A stretch of 64,000 bases of DNA from Burkholderia cepacia GG4 (GCF_000292915.1 NC_018514.1:1240001-1304000); one strand, 5' to 3'. Numbered from the stretch's first letter, positions 42,478-51,466 are shown. Made by a program: numbers and translations. The notes: a model not told the origin generated them from the sequence alone.

Positions 42478-44058
42478 ATGACCTATTTTCCTTTTTGCCG
42501 CACGACCGCGGCCAAACGTTTGCTGTTCGCTGGCGCCGCACTTGCCGCCTTCGCGTCCGTTGCGCACGGGCAGACCGCCGGCGCGCCCGCGCCCACGCCA
42601 CACACGCAGCAGGCATATGACCCCGAAAGCAACTTCACGATGCGCTGGACCCGTGCGGACATCCGCCAGATCGTCGCGCAGTCGCACACGGCCGGCGCCG
42701 ACCGGAACTCGCTGCCGCAAGCGCTGACGATGCCGGACATCCCGCAGGATTTCCCGCTGATCAACCCGAACGTCTGGGTCTGGGATACCTGGCCGCTGGC
42801 GGACCTGCGCGCGAACCAGCTCAGCTACAAGGGCTGGGAAGTGATCTTCTCGCTGACCGCCGACCCGCATGCGGGCTACACGTTCGACGATCGTCACGTC
42901 CATGCGCGCATCGGCTTCTTCTATCGCCGCGCCGGCATTCCCGCCTCGCAGCGGCCCGCGAACGGCGGCTGGACCTGGGGCGGCCATCTGTTCCCGGACG
43001 GAGCGAGCGTGAAGGTGTTCGGCACGTCGCCGATGACCAACAACGCCGAATGGTCGGGCTCGGCGCGCCTCACGCAGGGCGACAACGTCAGCCTCTACTA
43101 CACCGCGACGTCGTTCAACCGCTCGGCACCGGGCGGCGCCGACATCACGCCGCCGCAGGCAATCATCACGCGCGCCGACGGCCACATCCATGCCGACGAC
43201 AAGCACGTCTGGTTCAGCGGCTTCGACGATCACAAGGCGCTGCTGCAGCCGGACGGCAACTACTACCAGACCGGCCAGCAAAACACCTACTTCTCGTTCC
43301 GCGATCCGTTCGTGTTCACCGATCCCGCCCATCCGGGCAAGACCTACATGGTGTTCGAAGGCAATACGGGCGGCCAGCGCGGCGCCCGGACCTGCACCGG
43401 GGCCGACCTCGGCTATGCGCCGAACGACCCGTACAAGGAAGACCTCAACGCCGTGATGAACTCGGGCGCAGTGTATCAAAAGGCCAATGTCGGCCTGGCG
43501 GTCGCGACGAACCCGCAACTGACCGAGTGGAAGTTCCTGCCGCCGATCCTGTCGGCGAATTGCGTCGACGACCAGACCGAACGCCCGCAGATCTATCTGA
43601 AGGACGGCAAGTACTACCTGTTCACGATCAGCCACCGCACGACGATGGCCGCGGGCGTGGACGGGCCGGACGGCGTCTACGGTTTCGTCGGCAACGGCAT
43701 CCGCAGCGACTTCCAGCCGTTGAACGGCGGCAGCGGGCTCGTGCTCGGCAACCCGACCGACTTCTCCGCGCCGGCCGGTGCGCCGTATTCGCAGGACCCG
43801 AACCAGAACCCGCGCGAGTTCCAGTCGTATTCGCACTACGTGATGCCGGGCGGGCTCGTCGAGTCGTTCATCGATGCGATCGGCCCGCGTCGCGGCGGCA
43901 CGCTCGCGCCGACGGTGAAGGTCGGCATCAACGGCACGTCGACGGCGGTCGACCGCGCCTACGGACGCGGTGGTCTCGGCGGGTACGGCGACATCCCGTC
44001 GAACCTGCCCGCGACGGGCGCCGGTCACAACGACGGCGGCGCCGGCACCCGACCGTAA
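42478..44058 (+). CDS. Levansucrase (glycoside hydrolase family 68)
   Basis: A 526-residue secreted enzyme. The N-terminal signal peptide (RLLFAGAALAAFASVAHG, cleavage near residue 31) is followed by a five-bladed beta-propeller GH68 domain. The catalytic triad can be read: nucleophile Asp103 in VWDTWP, transition-state stabiliser Asp276 in FRDPFVF, acid/base Glu368 in QTERPQIYL. The sequence is of the Gram-negative (Gluconacetobacter/Zymomonas-like) type. It splits sucrose, releases glucose and polymerises fructose into levan outside the cytoplasm. The C-terminal 30 residues are Gly-rich and low-complexity. It is first in a unit with a GH32 fructanase and is controlled by a divergent LacI protein. 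Confidence 0.94.
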   Translation: MTYFPFCRTTAAKRLLFAGAALAAFASVAHGQTAGAPAPTPHTQQAYDPESNFTMRWTRADIRQIVAQSHTAGADRNSLPQALTMPDIPQDFPLINPNVWVWDTWPLADLRANQLSYKGWEVIFSLTADPHAGYTFDDRHVHARIGFFYRRAGIPASQRPANGGWTWGGHLFPDGASVKVFGTSPMTNNAEWSGSARLTQGDNVSLYYTATSFNRSAPGGADITPPQAIITRADGHIHADDKHVWFSGFDDHKALLQPDGNYYQTGQQNTYFSFRDPFVFTDPAHPGKTYMVFEGNTGGQRGARTCTGADLGYAPNDPYKEDLNAVMNSGAVYQKANVGLAVATNPQLTEWKFLPPILSANCVDDQTERPQIYLKDGKYYLFTISHRTTMAAGVDGPDGVYGFVGNGIRSDFQPLNGGSGLVLGNPTDFSAPAGAPYSQDPNQNPREFQSYSHYVMPGGLVESFIDAIGPRRGGTLAPTVKVGINGTSTAVDRAYGRGGLGGYGDIPSNLPATGAGHNDGGAGTRP

Positions 44059-44085
44059 CGGCGGCGGCCGCGTAGCCAGCCGGTT

Positions 44086-44131
44086 CGGCGGGCGTCCATC
44101 GCGCGTGTCGCGTGTGCGCCCGCCGCTTTTT
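44086..44131 (+). terminator. Intercistronic terminator between levansucrase and GH32 genes
   Basis: A perfect 9-bp stem (CGGCGGGCG / CGCCCGCCG) with a 22-base loop that can fold further, followed by CTTTTTG (five T at 44127-44131). It begins 28 bp after the levansucrase stop and 83 bp before the GH32 start, so it should limit readthrough into the GH32 gene. Confidence 0.75.
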
Positions 44132-44213
44132 GTTCCGCAGACCGCGCATGTCGCCGCTGTACGCGGCATGCGCCCTTCTTTCCCGCTTCGCGCAGCGGAG
44201 CACGGGCCCCCGC

Positions 44214-45860
44214 ATGAGATCGACGTTTTCCCGCTTTTCCTTCCGGCTCGCCGGGCTGCTGCTCGTGTGGGCGGCCACCCTGCACGCCACCGCCGCGACG
44301 TGCGGCGTGCCGCCCGCGGGCGGTACGCCACAATGGCGACCCGCGCTGCATTACACGCCACAACGCAACTGGATGAACGATCCGAACGGTCTCGTTTACG
44401 AAAACGGCCAATATCACCTGTTCTACCAGTACAACCCGCTCGGCCAGGACTGGGGCAACATGTCGTGGGGTCATGCGACCAGCACCGATCTCGTCCACTG
44501 GCGCGAGCAGCCGGTCGCGATGCGCGCGAACGCGACCGAGGAAATCTTCTCCGGCTCGATCGTCGCCGACACGCACAACACTTCCGGTCTCGGCGCACCG
44601 GGCAAGACGCCGCTCGTCGCGCTATATACGAGCGTCTACAAGGCCGGTTCCGGTCACGCACCCGGCACGCAGGCGCAGTCGCTTGCGTACAGCCTCGACC
44701 ACGGCGCGACCTGGCAGCCCTATGCGCACAATCCCGTGCTCACGCTCGATCCGGAATCGAAGCAGTTCCGCGACCCGAAGGTGTCGTGGTACGCGCCGGG
44801 GCGCTACTGGCTAATGACGACCGTCGTCGCCGACGCGCAGGTCGTGAAGCTCTACCGGTCCGACGACCTGATTCACTGGGCGTTCCTGAGCGACTTCACG
44901 CTGCCGGACGTGCCGCATGCGGGCGCGCTGTGGGAGATGCCCGACCTCGTGCCGCTGCCCGTCGACGACGATCCGCGGCACCTCAAGTGGGTGATGATCG
45001 TCAACGTCAATCCGTGGTCGATCGCCGGCGGTTCCGGTGCGATGTATTTCGTCGGCGACTTCGACGGCCGCCGGTTCGTCCCCGATCGCGTTGCACCGGC
45101 TGGTTCCGATCCCGCGCAATTCCGCTGGGTCGATCATGGCGCCGACTTTTATGCCGCCGGCACGTTCTCCGGTGCCCCCGGCGCGCGCCCGGTCGCGATT
45201 GCATGGATGAGCAACTGGGACTACGCGGCGGCAGCGCCGACGGCGCCCTGGCGCGGCGCGACGACGTTGCCGCGCGCGTTCGCGCTGAAGACGATCGGCG
45301 GCGAACCGACGCTCGTCGTGACGCCGGCCGCCGCGTTCGACGCGTGGGCGGATGGGCGGCCCGCCGTGCATGAAGGCGACCAGCGCGTCGAGTCCGCCAC
45401 GCGCGAGCTGTCGGCCGCCACGCGCGGCACCGTCCAGCGCATCACGGTGACGCTTGCGCCGCAACGCGCGGCCCGCGCGGGTTTGATCGTCCGCAGATCG
45501 GCGGACGGCGCGATCGGCACCCGGATTGTGTACGACACGGCGAAACGGACGCTGACACTCGACCGCTCCCGCTCCGGCGCAATGAACTTCGCCGGCACGT
45601 TCAGCCGCGAACACATCGTCGACCTGCCGCTCGAGCACGGCCGGCTGCAGCTTGAAATCGTCGTCGATCGCGGTTCGGTCGAAGTGTTCGCGAACGGCGG
45701 CCGCGTGGCGCTGACGGACCTGATCTTTCCGCCGCTCGATGCGGATCGCGTCGCCGTGTTCGCCGAGCAAGGCAGCGCGACGTTCTCCGGGCTGACGGTG
45801 ACGCAACTCGATGCGCGCGGGCAGGCCGACGAGGCCCGTAACGCCTGCCCGTCGCGCTAG
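44214..45860 (+). CDS. Secreted fructanase (GH32; levanase/inulinase/beta-fructosidase)
   Basis: A 548-residue GH32 enzyme with a signal peptide (LAGLLLVWAATLHATA, cleavage near residue 27). The beta-propeller carries nucleophile Asp56 in NWMNDPNG, Asp187 in QFRDPKVSW and acid/base Glu241 in WEMPDLVPL (the usual motif is WECPD). A C-terminal beta-sandwich follows (about 400-545, ending RGSVEVFANGGRVALTDLIFP). It should release fructose from levan, inulin or sucrose in the periplasm or outside. ATG 44214 is chosen because the signal peptide follows directly; ATG 44148 is possible, and still earlier starts fall inside the terminator hairpin. The pairing resembles the lsdA-lsdB order of Gluconacetobacter. 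Confidence 0.92.
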   Translation: MRSTFSRFSFRLAGLLLVWAATLHATAATCGVPPAGGTPQWRPALHYTPQRNWMNDPNGLVYENGQYHLFYQYNPLGQDWGNMSWGHATSTDLVHWREQPVAMRANATEEIFSGSIVADTHNTSGLGAPGKTPLVALYTSVYKAGSGHAPGTQAQSLAYSLDHGATWQPYAHNPVLTLDPESKQFRDPKVSWYAPGRYWLMTTVVADAQVVKLYRSDDLIHWAFLSDFTLPDVPHAGALWEMPDLVPLPVDDDPRHLKWVMIVNVNPWSIAGGSGAMYFVGDFDGRRFVPDRVAPAGSDPAQFRWVDHGADFYAAGTFSGAPGARPVAIAWMSNWDYAAAAPTAPWRGATTLPRAFALKTIGGEPTLVVTPAAAFDAWADGRPAVHEGDQRVESATRELSAATRGTVQRITVTLAPQRAARAGLIVRRSADGAIGTRIVYDTAKRTLTLDRSRSGAMNFAGTFSREHIVDLPLEHGRLQLEIVVDRGSVEVFANGGRVALTDLIFPPLDADRVAVFAEQGSATFSGLTVTQLDARGQADEARNACPSR

Positions 45861-45869
45861 CCAGGTGAT

Positions 45870-45920
45870 ACCGGCAGGGCAATCGCCCGACGTCGCGTCA
45901 AGCGGTGGTCCCCTGCCGGT
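45870..45920. terminator. Bidirectional hairpin between convergent GH32 and SDR genes
   Basis: A perfect 10-bp stem (ACCGGCAGGG / CCCTGCCGGT) with a 31-base loop and TTT on the plus side, placed between two convergent stops. A likely shared terminator, though the loop is long. Confidence 0.5.
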
Positions 45921-45927
45921 TTCACGC

Positions 45928-46677
45928 TCAAAGCAACCCCATCCCGCCCGACGCGATGATTTCCGCGCCGACGATGAACGCGGACTCGGGCGCGCTCAGG
46001 TGCAGCACCGTCGACGCGATTTCATCCGGCGTGCCGAACCGGCCGATCGGCACGAGGCCCTTGATCTTTTCAGCCGTCTCGTCGAGCGTCGCCGCATCGA
46101 GCCCGAGCTTGCCGTACAGCGGCGTCTGGACCGGTCCGGGGCTCACCACGTTCACCCGCACGCCGTGCGGCAGCAATTCCGTCGACAGCGTCTTCGCGAA
46201 CGAATTGACGGCCGCCTTGCTCGCCGCATACACGGACGAACCCGGCATCCCGATGTGCGCGTTGATCGAGCCGTTGATGACGATCGACGCGCCGCGGTTC
46301 AGCAACGGCACCAGCGCCTGGATCTGGAAGTACGCGCCCTTCACGTTGGTGTTGAACACGAGGTCCCACAACGCCTCGTCGATATCCGCGAACGGTGCGA
46401 GTTTCGCGACGCCCGCATTGATGAACACGGCGTCGAGCCGCGCGCCGGATGCCGCGATCGCGTCTGCCAGCGCCCGCGCCGACGCGACGCTGCCGGCCTC
46501 GTTGCGGATCGCGAGCGCGCCGTCGCCAAGTGCTTCGCGCGCGGCGTCGAGCGTCTGCGCGTCGCGACCGGTGATGATGACCCGCGCGCCTTCGGCCGCG
46601 AATGCCCGTGCGGCCGCCAGGCCGATGCCGCTGTTGCCGCCCGTGACGAGTACCGTTTTTCCTTCGAAGCGTTGCAT
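45928..46677 (-). CDS. Short-chain dehydrogenase/reductase (SDR)
   Basis: A 249-residue classical SDR: KTVLVTGGNSGIGLAAARAF (Rossmann, about 6-25), INAGV at about 85, catalytic Ser in IVINGSINAHIG, YAASKAAVNSFAKTL with Tyr/Lys, and a C-terminal SAFIVGAEIIASGGMGLL. The start at 46677 is supported by a good Shine-Dalgarno (CAGGAG, with ATG about 6 bases later). It lies 146 bp downstream of a LysR gene on the same strand, with a large perfect inverted repeat between, so the regulator may act on the SDR promoter. Confidence 0.9.
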   Translation of the reverse strand: MQRFEGKTVLVTGGNSGIGLAAARAFAAEGARVIITGRDAQTLDAAREALGDGALAIRNEAGSVASARALADAIAASGARLDAVFINAGVAKLAPFADIDEALWDLVFNTNVKGAYFQIQALVPLLNRGASIVINGSINAHIGMPGSSVYAASKAAVNSFAKTLSTELLPHGVRVNVVSPGPVQTPLYGKLGLDAATLDETAEKIKGLVPIGRFGTPDEIASTVLHLSAPESAFIVGAEIIASGGMGLL

Positions 46678-46755
46678 GATGTTCTCCTGTGAACCGGTGA
46701 GTTGACCGTGAACACAGGATGCGCGCGGCGCCCGGCCTTGCCGTACGACGGGCGC

Positions 46756-46790
46756 GGCAGACATGTTCGAAATCTTCGAACATGTCTGCC
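46756..46790. promoter_or_regulatory. Perfect 16-bp inverted repeat between LysR and SDR genes
   Basis: GGCAGACATGTTCGAA / TTCGAACATGTCTGCC with a 3-base centre (ATC), 79 bp upstream of the SDR start and 33 bp after the LysR stop. The absence of a T-tract argues against an intrinsic terminator. Its length and symmetry suggest a strong operator or a cruciform-forming element. Confidence 0.7.
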
Positions 46791-46823
46791 GGGGCCGCTT
46801 CCGCGCGTGCCCGCCTGGCGCAC

Positions 46824-47741
46824 TCAGCCCGCCACGTCGATCCCGTCGAGCAGGCGCTGCGCGAGCCGCGGTTCGCGCAGTTGCTCCAGCCACCATTGCA
46901 GCGCGCGGCCGTCACGGTCGCCACGCCACGCGACGTACAACACGTTCGGTTCACGTGGATCGGCCGTTTCCTTCTCCACGAGGTCGCCGCGCGCGAGCAA
47001 CGACGTGACCCGCCGGCGCGGCACCCAGCCGACGCCGAGCCCGTCGCGCTGCGCGAGGATCTTCGCGCGCATCGACGGCACCGCGAGCACCGCCTGTCCG
47101 CCGAGCAGCCCGTACGCACGGCCGACCGAGCGCCGCGACGAATCGGCGACGACGACCGCGCGATGCGCGCCGATCGCGTCCCGGGTCAGCCGCTCGCTCG
47201 CCGACGCAAGCGGATGGCGCGGCGCGACCGCGAACACCCATTCCATCGCGCCGAGCTCGAACCACTTGAAGCCTGGAATCGCCGGCGGCTCGTTGGTCGC
47301 GCCGACGACCAGATCCGCGCGACCGTCGCGCAGCGCTTCCCAGGTGCCGCCGAGCACTTCGTGCGTGAAGCGCAGCGATACGCCCGAATCGAGCGCATCG
47401 AACGCGCGGACGACCGGCAGCAGCGTGTCGAACTCGAGCACCTCGTCGCTGACGATCCACAGCCGGTCCTCCCAGCCGCTCGCGACCTGCCGCACGCGCT
47501 GCGTGAGCCGCGCGACGTCCAGCGCGAGCCGCGACGCCTCCTCGGTCAGCAACTGGCCGGCCGGCGTGAGCTGCAGCCGGTAGCCGCGTCGGTCGAACAG
47601 CAGCGCGTCGAAGCGCGTTTCGAGCTGCCGCGCGGCGTGCGACACGGTCGACGGCGCCTTGCCGAGCCGCGCGGCCGCCCGCGACAGGCTGCCGGTGGCG
47701 CGGATCGCATCGAGCAGCGCGAGTTCGTCTTCGGACAGCAT
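46824..47741 (-). CDS. LysR-family transcriptional regulator
   Basis: A 305-residue LysR protein. The winged HTH (about 5-65; LSEDELALLDAIRATGSLSRAAARLGKAPSTVSHAARQLETRFDALLFDRRGYRLQLTPAG) precedes the effector domain (about 90-300; LWIVSDEVLEFDTLLPVVRAF...DLVVGATNEPP). The start at 47741 puts the HTH at the normal distance; the open frame upstream is Arg/Ala-rich without homology. It is upstream of and co-directional with the SDR gene and divergent from the MocR gene (298 bp). Its target is most likely the SDR. Ligand unknown. Confidence 0.9.
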   Translation of the reverse strand: MLSEDELALLDAIRATGSLSRAAARLGKAPSTVSHAARQLETRFDALLFDRRGYRLQLTPAGQLLTEEASRLALDVARLTQRVRQVASGWEDRLWIVSDEVLEFDTLLPVVRAFDALDSGVSLRFTHEVLGGTWEALRDGRADLVVGATNEPPAIPGFKWFELGAMEWVFAVAPRHPLASASERLTRDAIGAHRAVVVADSSRRSVGRAYGLLGGQAVLAVPSMRAKILAQRDGLGVGWVPRRRVTSLLARGDLVEKETADPREPNVLYVAWRGDRDGRALQWWLEQLREPRLAQRLLDGIDVAG

Positions 47742-48039
47742 GAGGGCGCTCCGGTCTGGGGGTGTGGTGGATCGTAAGGCAGCGGCGGGTGGCGGTGCAA
47801 TCGAATGGCGCTGCCGGCATCGGGCGCATGGCGTGCCGGCCGGGGCGGCGCAGCGTGCCGCGTGCAGTGCCATCTGCCGCATCCGGCGGGCCTTGCTCGC
47901 CGCCGTTTCCTGTTTCGTCGACGCGACGCGCGTTCCCTGGCTGAACGACGCCGCCCGCTCGTGCCCGAGCGCCGATCCGGCCATGGACTTCCGGTATGCT
48001 GATCGACATCAAATCCCCGCATTCGAGGTAACCACTGCG

Positions 48040-49524
48040 ATGGATATCGCGATCCGCATCGAAGGCCGTCACGACCTGACCGGGCAAATCTTCCGGCAGT
48101 TGCGCACCGCAATCGTCGACGGGCGGCTCGAGGGCGGCGCCCGGCTGCCGTCGACGCGCGACCTCGCGAAGCAGCTCGGCGTGTCGCGCAAGACGACGCT
48201 CGACGCATTCGAGCGCCTCGTCGCCGAGGGCTACCTGACCACCCGCGCGGGCGACGGCACCTTCGTCGCCGACGGTCTCGCCCGGGTTCCGCATGCGGCG
48301 GCCGCGTCGGCACCGTCGCTCGTCGAGGACACGCCGCGCATCGATGCCGTCAATGCGCGCGCACTGTGGGACGACCTGCCCGACGCGCTCGCCATGCCGA
48401 CGCCGCAGGATTCGCCCGGCTTCGACTTCCGCGGCGGCGTGACCGACAAGACGCTGTTCCCGTTCGATGCGTGGCGGCGCTGCCTGCATCACGCGCTGCG
48501 CCAGCAGGCACGCGGCCCCGGCCAGTACCACGACCCGGCCGGCGATCCGCAGCTGCGCGGCGCGATCGCCCGCTACGTCGCGTTCAGCCGCGCGGTTGCA
48601 TGCGGCTGGGACGACGTGCTCGTCACACAGGGCGCGCAACAGGCGCTCGACCTGCTCGCGCGCGTGCTCGTGCGGCCGGGCGACGTCGTCGCGGTCGAGG
48701 ATCCCGGCTATCCGCCCGCGCGCGCGGCGTTCGCCTCGCTCGGCGCGACGGTGATCGGCGTGCCGGTCGACGCGCACGGCCTCGTCACCGAGCGGCTGCC
48801 CGACGACGCGCGCCTCGTCTACGTGACGCCGTCGCACCAGTTCCCGCTCGGGATGCCGATGACGCTCGACCGGCGCGTCGCGCTGCTCGAATGGGCGCAG
48901 CGGCGCCGCGCGGTGATCATCGAAGACGACTACGACGGCGAGTTCCGCTTCGAAGGCCGGCCGGTGGAATCGCTGAAGAGCCTCGACCGCACGGGCCTCG
49001 TCGCCTACGTCGGCACGTTCTCGAAGACGATCTTTCCCGAACTGCGGATCGGCTTCGCGATTCCGCCGCGCGCGCTGCGCGGCGCGCTCGCCAAGGCGAA
49101 GCAGATCGTCGACTGGCACACCTGCACGCTGACGCAGGCGGCGCTCGCGCGCTTCATGCTCGAAGGCGATTTCGCGCGGCACCTGCGTCGCGTGCAGAAG
49201 CACTACGACGCGCGCCGCACGATGCTGGTCGCGCACCTGCGCGGCGGGCTCGCGCCGTGGTTCGACGCGATCGTGCCGACTGCCGGCATCCACCTCGCCG
49301 CGCACCTGAGGCCGGGGCTGGACGAAGCCGCGCTGGTCCGGGCCGCCCGCACGCACGACATCGGCCTGTACGGGATCTCGGCGTTCCACGTCAGCGCGCC
49401 GGTCCGCCCCGGGCTGCTGTTCGGCTATGGCGGGATCGACGCGCTGCGCATCGACACCGCGCTCGCGAAGCTGGCCGTCCTGCTGGGTTCGGACCGCCTC
49501 GGCGACCCGCCACTGGTTACCTGA
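48040..49524 (+). CDS. MocR/PdxR-family regulator (GntR HTH fused to aminotransferase-like domain)
   Basis: A 494-residue chimeric regulator. The GntR-type winged HTH is at about 12-78 (LTGQIFRQLRTAIVDGRLEGGARLPSTRDLAKQLGVSRKTTLDAFERLVAEGYLTTRAGDGTFV). The linker is about 40 residues. A fold-type I aminotransferase domain follows (about 125-490) with the PLP Lys in YVGTFSKTIFPELRIGF, the Asp in IIEDDYDGEFRF, and RPGLLFGYGG at the end. MocR proteins use PLP as effector. ATG 48040 is preceded by GAGGTA. It is followed by an AhpD-like gene (95 bp) and a cupin gene, its probable targets or co-operonic partners. Confidence 0.92.
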   Translation: MDIAIRIEGRHDLTGQIFRQLRTAIVDGRLEGGARLPSTRDLAKQLGVSRKTTLDAFERLVAEGYLTTRAGDGTFVADGLARVPHAAAASAPSLVEDTPRIDAVNARALWDDLPDALAMPTPQDSPGFDFRGGVTDKTLFPFDAWRRCLHHALRQQARGPGQYHDPAGDPQLRGAIARYVAFSRAVACGWDDVLVTQGAQQALDLLARVLVRPGDVVAVEDPGYPPARAAFASLGATVIGVPVDAHGLVTERLPDDARLVYVTPSHQFPLGMPMTLDRRVALLEWAQRRRAVIIEDDYDGEFRFEGRPVESLKSLDRTGLVAYVGTFSKTIFPELRIGFAIPPRALRGALAKAKQIVDWHTCTLTQAALARFMLEGDFARHLRRVQKHYDARRTMLVAHLRGGLAPWFDAIVPTAGIHLAAHLRPGLDEAALVRAARTHDIGLYGISAFHVSAPVRPGLLFGYGGIDALRIDTALAKLAVLLGSDRLGDPPLVT

Positions 49525-49619
49525 ATTTTCCGGGAATTGGCCATTCAAGCAGACCAGTGACACGCTTAAAGTGGGTCCTGTCGCGCCACCGAGCGCTACC
49601 AACTGAAAAAGGACCTGCC

Positions 49620-50057
49620 ATGCAACCTCGCATGAACTTCTATACCGCCAGCCCGAACGCGATCAAGGTAATGCGCAACGCCGAGGAATTCCTCGCGAAG
49701 AGCTCGATCGAGAAGCCGCTCGCCGAACTCGTCCGGCTGCGCGCGTCGCAGATCAACGGCTGCGCGTTCTGCGTCGACATGCACACGACCGATGCGCGCA
49801 ACGGCGGCGAAACCGAGCGACGCCTGGCGACGGTCGTCGTCTGGCGCGAAACGCCGTTCTTTACCAACCGCGAGCGCGCGGCGCTGGAGTGGACCGAAGC
49901 GCTGACGCTGGTCGCCGACAACCACGTGCCCGATGCCGTCTGGGAAGCCGTGAAGCCGCACTTCAGCGACACCGAGCTGTTCGAACTGTCGATGCTGATC
50001 GCGACGATCAACACGTGGAACCGCTTCGCGATCGCGTTCCGCAAGATGCCCGAGTAA
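49620..50057 (+). CDS. Carboxymuconolactone decarboxylase/AhpD-like protein
   Basis: A 145-residue all-helical CMD-family protein. The redox motif is NGCAFCVDMHTTDARNGGE (Cys48, Cys51, His55), as in AhpD-type alkylhydroperoxidases. It is followed by WRETPFFTNRERAALEWTEALTLVADN. Such proteins act as peroxidases or reducing partners; relatives are often annotated simply as CMD-family. ATG 49620 follows the Shine-Dalgarno-like AAAAGGA. It is co-directional with the MocR regulator upstream and the cupin gene 10 bp downstream; all three are probably one unit. Confidence 0.9.
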   Translation: MQPRMNFYTASPNAIKVMRNAEEFLAKSSIEKPLAELVRLRASQINGCAFCVDMHTTDARNGGETERRLATVVVWRETPFFTNRERAALEWTEALTLVADNHVPDAVWEAVKPHFSDTELFELSMLIATINTWNRFAIAFRKMPE

Positions 50058-50067
50058 GGAGACGACG

Positions 50068-50493
50068 ATGATGCCCTCCCGCTCCAGGCTCCGCCGCGCG
50101 CTTCTGTGCACGACGCTCGCGCTCGGCGCCGCGCTGCCGGCCGCCGCCCATGCGCACGATGCCGGCGACACCGTGCACGCGATCATGCAACAGGCGGTGC
50201 CCGAAGCGCCCGGCAAGCTCGCCGTCGTCGCGACCGTCGACTATGCGCCCGGCCAGGCGTCCGAAGCGCACCGGCACCTCGGCTCGGTGTTCGCGGTCGT
50301 GTCGAAAGGCGAAGTGCTGTCGCAGGTGAACGGCGGCCCGGTACGCCGCTATCGCGCCGGCGAAGGCTGGTACGAGCCGCCCGGCTCGCGCCATCAGGTG
50401 TCGCGCAATGCGAGCGCGACCGAGCCCGCGCAACTCGTCGTGTTCGGGCTGACAGGCGAGCACGATCCGCTGAAGTCGCCGCTCGATCAGTGA
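50068..50493 (+). CDS. Secreted cupin-domain protein
   Basis: A 141-residue protein with a signal peptide (RRALLCTTLALGAALPAAAHA, cleavage near residue 29) and one cupin barrel. Motif 1 is PGQASEAHRHLGSVFAVVSKGEV with two His; motif 2 is PPGSRHQVSRNAS. Its periplasmic location distinguishes it from the cytoplasmic cupin near 9 kb. It lies 10 bp after the AhpD-like gene in the MocR unit. It might bind a metal and act on or sense small organic compounds; no function can be claimed. Confidence 0.87.
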   Translation: MMPSRSRLRRALLCTTLALGAALPAAAHAHDAGDTVHAIMQQAVPEAPGKLAVVATVDYAPGQASEAHRHLGSVFAVVSKGEVLSQVNGGPVRRYRAGEGWYEPPGSRHQVSRNASATEPAQLVVFGLTGEHDPLKSPLDQ

Positions 50494-50508
50494 CCCCGCT
50501 TCAGGAAC

Positions 50509-50528
50509 GCGTGCCGGGCCGGGCACGC
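50509..50528 (+). terminator. Short GC hairpin after the cupin gene
   Basis: Stem GCGTGCC / GGCACGC with a 6-base GC loop, 16 bp after the stop codon. No T-tract. A possible weak terminator for the MocR/AhpD/cupin unit. Confidence 0.35.
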
Positions 50529-50741
50529 GCCCGTGCTGCGCGACCGGCAACCCCGCCGGGTCGATGCAGATTCCTCACCGGTTTCGGCCGGTTCCCCTCC
50601 GCGGTTTCCTCATTAGCCGCTCCCTACACGCCACCGCCGGAACCCGGCCCTTCGCGGCGCCGCCGCCCCGTTCGTCCGCACCGCCATTCGACGCGCGCCT
50701 GATCGCGATCAACGCGCGCGAAAACCCTTCCTTGAAATTAA

Positions 50742-50757
50742 CTAACTCATCAATTAG
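50742..50757. promoter_or_regulatory. Imperfect palindrome before the TetR/ABC exporter operon
   Basis: CTAACTCATCAATTAG matches its own complement at 12 of 16 positions and lies 11 bp before the TetR start codon in an AT-rich patch. The position fits a TetR autorepression operator. TTGAAA at 50732 could be the -35. Confidence 0.4.
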
Positions 50758-50767
50758 CGTCGTTTCC

Positions 50768-51466
50768 ATGAACGCGAAATCCACCGTCGCCAGGCCGCGC
50801 GGGCGCCGCCCGTCGGTGGAGGATTTCGACCTGCGCGACCACATGCTCGACGTCGCGATCCAGTTGTTCGCCGAGCGCGGCATCGCCGCGACGACGGTCG
50901 CGCAGATCGCCACGGCGGCCGGCGTCACGTCGGCGATGGTCCACTACTACTTCACGAATCGCGAGCAGCTGCTCGACGCGATCGTCGAGGAGCGGCTCGC
51001 GCAGGTCATCGCGTTCGTGTGGCGGCCGACCGCTCCGCAGATCGAAAGCGATCCGTTCGCGCTCGTCGCCGAACTCGTCGACCGCTTCTTCGACGTCACG
51101 CATCGCATGCCCTGGCTGCCGTCGATCTGGCTGCGCGAGATCGTCCACGAGGGTGGCCTGCTCCGCGAGCGGATGGTCCGGCGCATTCCGCTCGAGCATG
51201 TCGGGCGCTTTGCCGAGCGCATCCGCGCCGCACAGCAGGCCGGCACGCTGAATCCCGCGCTCGAACCCGCGTTCCTGTTCCATTCGATCATCGCGCTCGT
51301 GATGCTGCCGCTCGCGACCGCGAAGCTGTGGCAAAGCGCGCGCGGCCTGCCGCCGATCGATCGCGACGTGCTGCATCGCCACGTCCGCGCGCTGCTCGAC
51401 TCCGGCATGCAGCCGCCCGCCGCCGCGCCGGATGCGCGCGCACGCTCGCCACGGAGGCCGTCGTGA
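50768..51466 (+). CDS. TetR-family repressor of the ABC exporter operon (CecR/YbiH-like)
   Basis: A 232-residue TetR protein. The HTH spans about 22-70 (LRDHMLDVAIQLFAERGIAATTVAQIATAAGVTSAMVHYYFTNREQLLDAIVEERL) and is followed by a helical ligand domain. The N-terminal arm is basic (ARPRGRRPS). The gene order TetR, HlyD-like, ABC ATPase, ABC permease mirrors the E. coli ybiH(cecR)-ybhGFSR locus, whose regulator responds to antibiotics. Its stop overlaps the GTG start of the HlyD gene (51463-51466), so the repressor is first gene of the exporter operon. Confidence 0.9.
   Translation: MNAKSTVARPRGRRPSVEDFDLRDHMLDVAIQLFAERGIAATTVAQIATAAGVTSAMVHYYFTNREQLLDAIVEERLAQVIAFVWRPTAPQIESDPFALVAELVDRFFDVTHRMPWLPSIWLREIVHEGGLLRERMVRRIPLEHVGRFAERIRAAQQAGTLNPALEPAFLFHSIIALVMLPLATAKLWQSARGLPPIDRDVLHRHVRALLDSGMQPPAAAPDARARSPRRPS

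Noticed and set aside
46951..49602. 883-codon minus-strand frame across the LysR and MocR genes
   Set aside because: It is a shadow of two well-supported genes and has no domain of its own.
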